8,833 bases of DNA, from assembly GCA_023146365.1 (NCBI GenBank), contig JAGLCE010000067.1:1-8833 (forward strand), in the 5' to 3' direction. Below are positions 1-5,741 of the stretch, piece by piece. The DNA is from Endozoicomonadaceae bacterium. GTDB taxonomy: Bacteria > Pseudomonadota > Gammaproteobacteria > Pseudomonadales > Endozoicomonadaceae. The first letter of the stretch is position 1. Every line of letters begins with the position of its first letter. The notes under the pieces were generated by a model. It had not been told where the DNA came from and ran no database searches. It was given only the letters and a program-made list of their open reading frames with translations. The position numbers and the translations under genes are program-made.

Positions 1-32
1 CTTCTAGTGCTTTAATATTCATAATGCTTATC

Positions 33-53
33 TGTCGGGTCTCGCCTGAGTAT
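33..53 (+). repeat. Left copy of a 21-nt repeat shared with the window's right end
   Basis: The 17-nt core TGTCGGGTCTCGCCTGA is identical at 33-49 and 8813-8829. Three of the next four bases also match (GTAT here, TTAT there), giving 20 of 21 in the same orientation. A chance 17-nt match within 9 kb is unlikely, of order one in several hundred. It may be the end of a dispersed mobile element or a small repeat family. No inverted copy and no transposase accompany it here, so its nature is inferred. Confidence 0.6.
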
Positions 54-64
54 ATACACTAAGG

Positions 65-127
65 TCACTGGTCGTATTATGATAGAAAAAATTAGGATTT
101 TGTGATATAAGCATCGCTGACCAGTGA
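65..127. repeat. Spaced 9-bp inverted repeat upstream of ybgC
   Basis: TCACTGGTC at 65-73 is the exact reverse complement of GACCAGTGA at 119-127, with 45 bases between the arms. The spacer is AT-rich and contains TATTAT (75-80), a possible -10 box, but no convincing -35 partner is visible. The right arm ends 18 bases before the ybgC ATG. The pair could be a two-site operator, a long-loop hairpin in the leader, or coincidence. Confidence 0.35.
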
Positions 128-145
128 ATAGTTTTGGTAAACGAA

Positions 146-571
146 ATGTCAGGAAGAGCAGTCGATTTTTCTCTGCCTGTTCGCATCTTCTACGAAGATA
201 CGGATGCTGGAGGTGTTGTTTATCATGCCAATTATCTGAAATTCATGGAGCGTGCACGTACCGATATGTTCCGCAGTGTGGGTTTTGGGCAGCAGGCATT
301 ACTTGAGCAGGAGATCATCTTTGTTGTGCGAGATGCTCAAGTGAAGTACCGTCTCCCAGCAAGGCTTGATGATCAGATTGATGTAACGGTGTCGGTGGTT
401 AAGGTGGGCAGAGCGAGTTTGGTGTTCGAGCAGTCTGCCTGCCTGGATGGACAGATTCTCTGTTCGGGTTGTTTCACTATCGCTTGTGTTGATTTTAGCA
501 GTATGAAGCCAGTGGCGTTGCCAGATGCCTACAAGCAATATCTGGATAGCCGAGTGGTTCCTGAGGGTTGA
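146..571 (+). CDS. ybgC: Acyl-CoA thioesterase YbgC (tol-pal cluster, hot-dog fold)
   Basis: This is a 141-residue hot-dog-fold thioesterase, the usual first gene of the tol-pal cluster. Family members hydrolyse acyl-CoA thioesters in the cytoplasm and have been linked to phospholipid metabolism. The signature YEDTDAGGVVYHANYLKFME is near the N-terminus, and its catalytic aspartate falls at residue 18 when counted from the ATG at 146, as in the E. coli protein. That favours this ATG over the in-frame TTG at 134, which would add only MVNE. The motifs PARLDD and SLVFEQ follow as expected, and the length is close to the usual 130-140 residues. The stop codon lies 2 bases before the preferred tolQ start. 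Upstream spacing is a plain GGTAA with no strong Shine-Dalgarno. The assignment is secure. Confidence 0.93.
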   Translation: MSGRAVDFSLPVRIFYEDTDAGGVVYHANYLKFMERARTDMFRSVGFGQQALLEQEIIFVVRDAQVKYRLPARLDDQIDVTVSVVKVGRASLVFEQSACLDGQILCSGCFTIACVDFSSMKPVALPDAYKQYLDSRVVPEG

Positions 572-573
572 TT

Positions 574-1266
574 GTGACAGAAAGTATTTCAATGTGGGCG
601 CTGATATGGAATGCTGGCTGGGTGGTTCAGCTGGTGATGCTAACACTGATCGGAGCCTCCATCCTGAGCTGGGTGTTTATTGTTCAGAGTGCCATTCTTA
701 TTCGTAATACCCGTCAGGCGGTGCGTCTGTTTGAAGATCGGTTTTGGTCTGGCATGGATCTGAGTCAATTGTACCGTGAGGTGTATGATGATCCTGATTG
801 TGATAATGGTACAGAGCGTATCTTTATGAGTGGCTTTCGTGAGTTTACCCGTTTGCGAGGACAGTTCATTGATCCTCGTGCGACGATGGAGGGGGTTCAG
901 CGTGTGATGCGTGTCGCTTTATCCAAGGAACAGGAGCATTTGGAGACTAATCTTTCATTTTTGGCGACGGTCGGTTCTACGGGGCCCTATGTGGGTCTGT
1001 TTGGTACTGTCGTGGGTGTTATGAACTCATTCCGTGGTCTGGCCAATGTCCATCAGGCCACACTGGCTGCGGTTGCGCCCGGTATTGCCGAAGCTCTTGT
1101 CACGACGGCCGTGGGTCTGGTGGCTGCGATACCGGCGGTGGTTGCCTATAATCGGTTGTCTTCCAAAGTGGATCAGCTACTGACCGGATATGAGACCTTT
1201 GCCGATGAGTTTTCCAGTATCCTGCATCTTAAAGTACATGCTCATAAAGAGGATGCCACGTCATGA
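574..1266 (+). CDS. tolQ: Tol-Pal motor subunit TolQ
   Basis: TolQ is the MotA/ExbB-family inner-membrane subunit that, with TolR, uses the proton-motive force to energise TolA during outer-membrane constriction. The 230-residue product has three membrane segments: around residues 10-35, around 125-150 (GSTGPYVGLFGTVVGVMNSF) and around 165-195 (VAPGIAEALVTTAVGLVAAI). The last two carry the threonines typical of the TolQ/ExbB proton path. The loop FEDRFWSGMDLSQLYRE matches the E. coli cytoplasmic region. The GTG at 574 is preferred because GAGGG at 563-567 sits 6 bases upstream. A TTG at 568 is also in frame but leaves no room for a ribosome binding site and overlaps the ybgC stop. The 3' end overlaps tolR by 4 bases (ATGA). 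Identification is secure; the start is probable. Confidence 0.95.
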   Translation: MTESISMWALIWNAGWVVQLVMLTLIGASILSWVFIVQSAILIRNTRQAVRLFEDRFWSGMDLSQLYREVYDDPDCDNGTERIFMSGFREFTRLRGQFIDPRATMEGVQRVMRVALSKEQEHLETNLSFLATVGSTGPYVGLFGTVVGVMNSFRGLANVHQATLAAVAPGIAEALVTTAVGLVAAIPAVVAYNRLSSKVDQLLTGYETFADEFSSILHLKVHAHKEDATS

Positions 1267-1691
1267 AACTTCGCACACGGCGTAAGCCGATGTCCGAGAT
1301 TAACATGGTACCGTTTATCGACATCATGATGGTCATGCTTGTGGCTTTTATGGTGGCGACGCCCATGATGTCGCAGGGTATTAAGGTGCAGTTGCCAAAA
1401 GCTAATAGTACACCTATCAAGGTGCCCAAGGGGAAAGTTCCCTTGATTGTTTCGGTCAAGGCGGATGGCAGTTACTATCTGAATCTGGAGTCCGCTGAGC
1501 AGTCAGCGCAGTCGCTGAAAGTGATCAGTCAGCATGTGGCCAAGATCAAAGGTGCACAGCCTAATACCATGGTGCTGATTGAGGGCGATGAACGTGTCAA
1601 TTACGGTAAGATCGTGGCGGCCATGGTCAGCCTGCAGGATGCAGGTGTCTATGATGTGGGGCTTATGACTGATCCACGGGAGCTGAATTGA
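1263..1691 (+). CDS. tolR: Tol-Pal motor subunit TolR
   Basis: TolR is the ExbD-family partner of TolQ: a single N-terminal membrane helix followed by a periplasmic domain that can bind peptidoglycan. The 142 residues equal the E. coli length. A basic start (MKLRTRRKPMSEIN) leads into VPFIDIMMVMLVAFMVATPM, which contains the essential membrane aspartate at residue 20. The periplasmic domain ends with the conserved stretch VNYGKIVAAMVSLQDAGVYD and GLMTDP. The ATG overlaps the tolQ stop codon, and AAAGAGGA at 1246-1253 is a good ribosome binding site 9 bases upstream, so coupled translation is likely. Nothing is unusual about it. Confidence 0.95.
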   Translation: MKLRTRRKPMSEINMVPFIDIMMVMLVAFMVATPMMSQGIKVQLPKANSTPIKVPKGKVPLIVSVKADGSYYLNLESAEQSAQSLKVISQHVAKIKGAQPNTMVLIEGDERVNYGKIVAAMVSLQDAGVYDVGLMTDPRELN

Positions 1692-1695
1692 TACC

Positions 1696-2529
1696 GTGAA
1701 TGTTCTATCAAAACTCCGTAATTTTGGGGGGAGTGATGGTTATACAATCCCGGTTCTGATTTCGTTGTGCTTACATGGTTTGCTGGTGCTGAGCCTGTTG
1801 ATCGTTGCGTGGTGGCAGACGGAAGAGCGGATTAAACCGGTTCCGTCGCATGTTATGGCGAAGGTCTATGGGCTAACGTCTGAGGTCAGATCGAAGTTGG
1901 CCAAAAAACCGGTTGTGAAGCCTCAGAAGATACCCGTTAAAAAGCCGGAAAAGGCGGAAAAAGCGGAAAAAGCGGAAAAGAAAAAGCTGCTTAAACCGCC
2001 AGAGAAAAAAGAGCCCGTCACGCCCGTCACGCCCGTCAACACAGATCTTGACCGACAGCGCGCGTTGGTTGAACAGCAGCGTCGTGAGGCGGAGCGGGTG
2101 GCGGATCAAGCAATGATTAAGCGCAGGCGTGAAGAGGCGCAGCGTTTGCAAGAGAAGGAGATGCTGGCGAATATTGAGCGAGAACAGATGGAGCGGCAGC
2201 GGTTGGCTGAGCAATTGGAGGCTGATGCCAGCGTTGTGAATAGTTATGTAGCGATCATCGAACAGCTGGTGAGGCAGAACTGGAGTCGACCTCCGAGTGC
2301 ACGTCAGGGAATGACGGTTAAACTTCGAGTGAAGCTGACTCCAACGGGTGAAATGGTCAGTATTAATATATTAAAGAGCAGCGGTCACTTGATCTTTGAT
2401 GATTCGGCGATCCGCGCAGTAGAGAAGGCTGCTCCGTTCACGGAGCTGAGCGAGATGGAAAACCGGTTATTTGAACGTCATTTCCGGGAATTTAATTTTT
2501 ATTTTGATCCTCAGGATTTGTTGGAATGA
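1696..2529 (+). CDS. tolA: Tol-Pal force-transducing protein TolA (compact form)
   Basis: TolA is anchored in the inner membrane by TolQR and reaches across the periplasm to TolB and Pal. The 277-residue product has the three expected parts. The membrane helix (about 17-40) carries the S-x3-H pair (Ser23, His27) that contacts the motor in E. coli TolA. The long domain II (about 60-180) starts with a Lys/Pro/Glu-rich stretch and continues as a charged coiled coil (EQQRREAERVADQAMIKRRR). The C-terminal TonB-like domain (about 185-277) includes VRQNWSRP, GEMVSINILKSSG and DDSAIRAVEKAAPF. It is much shorter than E. coli TolA (421 residues), all in domain II. The start is a GTG 4 bases after the tolR stop with no well-placed Shine-Dalgarno, so it is probably translated by coupling. 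The stop overlaps the tolB ATG. Confidence 0.93.
   Translation: MNVLSKLRNFGGSDGYTIPVLISLCLHGLLVLSLLIVAWWQTEERIKPVPSHVMAKVYGLTSEVRSKLAKKPVVKPQKIPVKKPEKAEKAEKAEKKKLLKPPEKKEPVTPVTPVNTDLDRQRALVEQQRREAERVADQAMIKRRREEAQRLQEKEMLANIEREQMERQRLAEQLEADASVVNSYVAIIEQLVRQNWSRPPSARQGMTVKLRVKLTPTGEMVSINILKSSGHLIFDDSAIRAVEKAAPFTELSEMENRLFERHFREFNFYFDPQDLLE
1945..1980 (+). repeat. Four 9-bp coding repeats in tolA (P/A-E-K)
   Basis: Four consecutive copies of (C/G)CG-GAA-AAR encode PEK-AEK-AEK-AEK in TolA domain II. Copies differ only at the first base and at the Lys wobble base. In-frame 9-bp units can expand or contract without breaking the gene, so this tract is a likely length-variable site. Confidence 0.75.
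2014..2038 (+). repeat. Nearly three 9-bp coding repeats in tolA (P-V-T)
   Basis: The unit CCCGTCACG occurs at 2014 and 2023, followed by a 7-base partial copy at 2032. It encodes PVTPVTPVN, a proline-rich linker between the lysine-rich stretch and the coiled coil of TolA. The copies are identical at the DNA level, which suggests recent slippage duplication. Confidence 0.7.
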
Positions 2530-3860
2530 GAATGGTTACAGTAGTGATAAAATCGTTGTGTTCTAGCGTATTTCAGGTCGTACTCATAATGATGTTGTGC
2601 CTTCAGCAGGCACAAGCTGATTTAACCATTGAGATCACGCAGGGTAATGATCAGGCGGTGCCTGTGGCAGTGGTGCCCTTCGCTTGGGATGGTAAAGGCA
2701 TTCTGCCGGAGAATGTTGCCGGCATTATCACGGATGATCTGAGACTGAGTGGGCAGTTTAAGCCGATAGATCGAGATCACTTCCTGAGCCTGCCATCCAA
2801 TGTGGAGGAGGTCTTTTTCAATGACTGGAATATGCTGGGTGCGACGTACTTGCTGATAGGTCAGGTAGTCATACTGGGCGATGATCAATATCAGATTAAT
2901 TATCAGTTGTTGGATGTCGTACGTAAGATATCGGTGACTAGTGGTGAGGTAACCGGTTCGCAGGCTCTATTGCGCTCTGTGGCACACCGTATTAGTGATG
3001 CGATCTATGAGAAAATTACCGGTATTCCGGGTGTCTTTTCTACCAAAATTCTTTATGTTATTGCTAATCGTTACTCTGTGGCGCGTACCGATTATCAGCT
3101 CGTGTATGCCGACATGGATGGTTTTCGTGCCATCACAGTGTTGCGTTCTCGGGAGCCCATTCTGGCGCCCAGTTGGTCGCATGATGGCAAAAAAATTGCG
3201 TATGTTTCGTTTGCGCCCGATCGTCCGGCCATCTACGTGCAGAACCTAGCTACGGGAAAGAGGCAACAGATGACCAATTTCCAAGGAATGAACAATGCGC
3301 CGGTCTGGTCGCCTGACGATAAGAAGTTGGCGCTGGTGCTGTCTCGCTTGGGGAACCCGAATATCTATACTCTGGATGTTGCCACTAAAGAGTTAACACA
3401 GGTGACCCATCACTTCGCCATCGATAATGAGCCCGCTTGGATGCCGGATGGTAAGAGTATTGTGTTTACCTCGAACCGTGGAGGTTCTGCCCAGATTTAT
3501 CAGGTTCCGATGGCTGGTGGTGATGCGAGCAGAATGACCTTTGAGGGACGCTTCAATGCCAGGGCTGAGGTGTTTCCGGATGGTAAATCCATTGCGATGG
3601 TGCATAAAGGTGAAAATTCGTCCGATTACACGATCGCTGTGATGAGCATTGATAGTGGCCGAATAACAAAGTTGACCTCGATGCTGTTCGTGGACTCTCC
3701 TGCCGTGTCGCCGAATGGGAAAATGCTGATTTATGCTGGTAAGGAGGGTCAGAAGGGGGTATTGGGTATTGTTTCCGTTGATGGACAGATAAGTTATCGT
3801 CTGCCGTCCAAGGAAGGGGATGTTCGTGAGCCTGCTTGGTCACCTTATATATACCAATAA
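2526..3860 (+). CDS. tolB: Tol-Pal periplasmic protein TolB
   Basis: TolB is the periplasmic beta-propeller protein that binds Pal and the TolA C-terminus. The 444-residue product (E. coli 430) begins with a Sec signal peptide: a hydrophobic core around residues 15-27, then LQQAQA with probable cleavage after Ala31 to leave DLTIEITQG. The N-terminal domain spans about 32-170. The propeller follows, with regularly spaced blades marked by APSWSHDGKKIAYVSF, APVWSPDDKKLALVLS, EPAWMPDGKSIVFTSNRGG, FPDGKSIAMV and SPAVSPNGKMLIYAG, ending EPAWSPY. The ATG overlaps the tolA stop. An in-frame ATG at 2532 would remove only two signal-peptide residues and has better ribosome-binding-site spacing. No pal gene follows, which is unusual for this cluster. 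Confidence 0.95.
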   Translation: MRMVTVVIKSLCSSVFQVVLIMMLCLQQAQADLTIEITQGNDQAVPVAVVPFAWDGKGILPENVAGIITDDLRLSGQFKPIDRDHFLSLPSNVEEVFFNDWNMLGATYLLIGQVVILGDDQYQINYQLLDVVRKISVTSGEVTGSQALLRSVAHRISDAIYEKITGIPGVFSTKILYVIANRYSVARTDYQLVYADMDGFRAITVLRSREPILAPSWSHDGKKIAYVSFAPDRPAIYVQNLATGKRQQMTNFQGMNNAPVWSPDDKKLALVLSRLGNPNIYTLDVATKELTQVTHHFAIDNEPAWMPDGKSIVFTSNRGGSAQIYQVPMAGGDASRMTFEGRFNARAEVFPDGKSIAMVHKGENSSDYTIAVMSIDSGRITKLTSMLFVDSPAVSPNGKMLIYAGKEGQKGVLGIVSVDGQISYRLPSKEGDVREPAWSPYIYQ

Positions 3861-3872
3861 ACACTGAAAAGG

Positions 3873-3898
3873 TTAAAGCGCTAGCGCTTTAATTTTAA
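3873..3898 (+). terminator. Perfect 20-bp palindrome after tolB, probable terminator
   Basis: TTAAAGCGCTAGCGCTTTAA (3873-3892) is a perfect palindrome 12 bases after the tolB stop. Folded as RNA it gives an 8-bp stem with a CTAG loop, followed by TTTT after the stem. The U-tract is short, so termination may be only moderate. An uninterrupted palindrome of this kind could also be an operator for a dimeric repressor, but no regulator or start site nearby supports that. Confidence 0.55.
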
Positions 3899-4335
3899 CT
3901 AATCAAAGATATTAATATCCCTTATGACCTAAGTGTGTCCAGCTCACTAAAATAACCGTTGAGGCAGTCTTGAATGCAGGCCAAATGCGCATCATTTTTT
4001 CTAGTGAGTGTCACAAGATTAAAGAAATGACCTGTTCCGTCGGTAAACAGCGATTAGCAATATCCAACAGATCACCAAACAAGTAAGATAGACAGCGCTG
4101 TTAATAATAAGATTATTTAATTCTTATCACTATTATTATATGAAATAAGAAACCTTTTTTAATAATTATTGTCCAAATAAATGAGCGGGTTTTATTTTTT
4201 CCGTGATAAAAATGTATCGATTGATGTGCTATAGGTGTGTGAGGAGTTTCAATATTCGCTAGGCATCGAACATTGCGAAATTCAGTCGTTATGTGATAAG
4301 GATACAGGGTTTAATTTATTTTTTTTAGGTGTAAT
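3899..4335. other. Gene-free AT-rich stretch; possible gene remnant on the minus strand
   Basis: No intact gene is visible between the tolB terminator and the LRR gene. On the minus strand, 4053-3922 is open for 43 codons and reads like protein (LFTDGTGHFFNLVTLTRKND, then ACIQDCLNGYFSELDT) but lacks a start codon. A neighbouring frame just upstream (about 4100-4014) reads YLFGDLLDIANRCLPTEQ before a stop. These could be pieces of one decayed gene, family unknown. From 4100 to 4330 the DNA is very AT-rich. TTGCGA (4273-4278) and GATAAG (4295-4300), 16 bases apart, form a weak candidate promoter for the LRR gene. Confidence 0.4.
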
Positions 4336-5013
4336 ATGGAAAATAAAATGATTACTTTTTCGATGCAGGCAGCAGTCTCATACGTTTGGAATAAAAATAA
4401 GTCGGACGGCGAATTTACGATAACAAATTTATTAAAGTGTGCAAAAGTATTAATATGTGTAGCATTTAAAAAATACCAAGTCAAAGAATTTGAAATAATA
4501 GCAATGTACGATAAGTATCATGACACTGTTTTTGCTAAAGAATATAAAAAACAGATGGATGAATGGAGCATTAAAGTACAGCAGCCTAGTACTAAGAGTA
4601 ATGATGTTGACGATCAAAGCCATGAAACAGAAATATTACCAAGCCTGAAAGTTAAAAAACAGCTAGTTATTTCTGCGGACTCATTTAAAAAACTACTTGA
4701 AAGTAACGATTATTCAACTAATTTTCATTACATAGTACGAGGAAATGTTATATATACCGATAAGACATCTCTGACAAGATTACCCAAATATCTCACGGTG
4801 ATTGGAAACCTTGATCTTTCTAATTGTATCTATTTGACAGATCTACCCATAGAGCTCCGTGTAACTGGAGATATTGATTTTTTTCGTTGTACCAGTCTGG
4901 AAAAACTACCCGAATTCCTTTACCTTAACCAACTCAGTGCCAAAATTAACCTTAATGAATGTCAGATAAAACGCTTTCCGAAAAACTTTATTCCTCCACT
5001 CATGATTGTGTAA
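4336..5013 (+). CDS. Leucine-rich-repeat protein of unknown function
   Basis: The 225-residue product has no signal peptide or membrane helix. Residues 1-85 are a mixed helical region not recognised here. Residues 86-100 are polar and linker-like. From about 145 to 217 there are three leucine-rich repeats of the bacterial LP type: SLTRLPKYLTVIGNLDLSNC, then YLTDLPIELRVTGDIDFFRC, then SLEKLPEFL with INLNEC. Such repeats are common in proteins that bind host proteins, so an effector-like role is possible, but nothing here shows secretion. AGGTG at 4327-4331 is a well-placed ribosome binding site. The gene is far richer in A+T than the tol genes. It ends abruptly in PPLMIV beside transposase debris, so the C-terminus, and perhaps further repeats, may have been lost. 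Existence is likely; function is unknown. Confidence 0.75.
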   Translation: MENKMITFSMQAAVSYVWNKNKSDGEFTITNLLKCAKVLICVAFKKYQVKEFEIIAMYDKYHDTVFAKEYKKQMDEWSIKVQQPSTKSNDVDDQSHETEILPSLKVKKQLVISADSFKKLLESNDYSTNFHYIVRGNVIYTDKTSLTRLPKYLTVIGNLDLSNCIYLTDLPIELRVTGDIDFFRCTSLEKLPEFLYLNQLSAKINLNECQIKRFPKNFIPPLMIV

Positions 5014-5320
5014 TCGTCCATTTCCAATATGACCCTTGCGTCGCTGGTGCGGCAGAAGGGTATAAGTTACGCAACCTTGTATAATTGGCGCAACAAATTG
5101 AGGCAACAAGGTCAGCCTGTGCCAGGAAATACAACGTCGCTGGATGATTGGTCGGCAGAAGCAAAACTCGCAGTCGTGGCGGAAACTATGCCTCTCTCAG
5201 AATCTGAGCTGGGCAAATACTGCCGAGAAAAAGGCCTTTATCCTGAGCAAGTAAATGAGTGGAGACAAGACTGTCTTCACGGCTTTATGTCGAGCGCAGA
5301 GCGCAAGTGGGCAGATCAGC
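5014..5320 (+). pseudogene. IS3-type transposase OrfA fragment (helix-turn-helix)
   Basis: From 5029 the frame reads like the DNA-binding OrfA of IS3-type elements. A helix-turn-helix segment ISYATLYNWRNKLRQQG is followed by VPGN, WSAEAKLAVVAETMPLSESE and YCREKGLYPEQVNEWRQDCL. The family normally has more residues before the HTH and a lysine-rich tail afterwards. Both are missing, and no OrfB (DDE catalytic) gene follows. The ATG at 5029 is internal to the domain rather than a native start. After about residue 95 the frame continues to a stop at 5407-5409, but that part is the antisense of the neighbouring IS5-type transposase, so the homologous segment ends near 5320. Both breakpoints are approximate. 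It is a non-functional remnant. Confidence 0.75.
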
Positions 5321-5470
5321 CGGAAGATCCCGCCACGGACATCCAACACGAATACGATAAAGCATTCCCTCAACTACAAGACGTAGATTGGATTTGTTGT
5401 ATATCTTGATCTGGCTGAAAATAGTCGACAGCTTCGACCAGTACTCATCAGTGAGCATAAAATGAGGCAT
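5318..5470 (-). pseudogene. IS5-family transposase, N-terminal fragment
   Basis: Starting at the ATG at 5470, the frame reads MPHFMLTDEYWSKLSTIF, then KSNLRLVVEGMLYRIRVGCP and WRDLP, the standard N-terminus of IS5-family DDE transposases (usually DEHWSKL and EGILYRMRVGCPWRDLP). Homology stops after WRDLP at about residue 50. The remaining residues to the stop at 5285 (ADLPTCALRST) come from the junction with the OrfA fragment. The upstream in-frame ATG at 5551 lies in the terminal inverted repeat and is not a likely start. All catalytic residues are lost, so it cannot be active. Confidence 0.8.
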
Positions 5471-5473
5471 TGA

Positions 5474-5518
5474 AAATCCGTAGTAGCGCAGGTATAGGAA
5501 CTGTAATACTGCGGATTT
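5474..5518. repeat. Imperfect inverted repeat in the IS5-type leader
   Basis: AAATCCGTAGTA (5474-5485) pairs with TACTGCGGATTT (5507-5518) with one mismatch (G-U tolerated as RNA) and a 21-base loop. It lies just upstream of the transposase ATG, reading on the minus strand. Such hairpins in IS leaders can limit transposase synthesis from outside transcripts; that role is inferred here. Confidence 0.5.
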
Positions 5519-5561
5519 GCAGACTTTTTTCAAGAATTTATGAAATCTCAACAGCCCCTAG

Positions 5562-5741
5562 CTTGCTGAAATGAAACAACGATAAAAGTGATTCACCATC
5601 AATTCCCGCGTCTTATACCGCACTGGTGACAACAGCAAGGGCTAAGACTATACACCAAGTGGGCAAGGCTCATCAGACACCAGAACCCAGCTCAAAAGTG
5701 TGCGAGTCAGAAAAAGATATAGGCGCTACATGCCTTACATA
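5562..5741 (+). other. Gap between IS remnant and minus-strand pseudogene, with a start-less open frame
   Basis: No normal gene fits here. A plus-strand frame is open for 74 codons from 5575 to its stop at 5797-5799, without ATG, GTG or TTG near its beginning. It reads SDSPSIPASYTALVTTARAK, then KAHQTPEPSSKVCESEKDIG and TCLTYQPVKKK. It overlaps the end of the minus-strand pseudogene by 58 bases. It could be the orphaned 3' end of a gene cut by the IS insertions, conceivably the LRR gene upstream, or chance. No family is recognised. Confidence 0.25.

Larger units (their letters stand above)
5318..5557 (-). mobile_element. 5' terminal fragment of an IS5-family element
   Basis: Read on the minus strand, the fragment begins with the terminus GGGCTGTTGAGATTTC (5557 downward), flanked outside by CTAG (5558-5561), the target commonly duplicated by IS5-type elements. 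The untranslated leader and the start of the transposase follow. The element breaks off near 5318 where it meets the OrfA fragment, so its other end and most of the transposase are absent. End position and target duplication are inferred from the motif, since the second flank is not present to compare. Confidence 0.65.

Noticed and set aside
299..646. 115-codon minus-strand ORF over ybgC and tolQ
   Set aside because: It lies entirely antisense to two well-conserved genes and has no ribosome binding site or recognisable motif.
3553..3864. 103-codon minus-strand ORF over the tolB 3' end
   Set aside because: It is antisense to the TolB propeller; the composition (Pro/His/Ser-rich) reflects the complementary codons.
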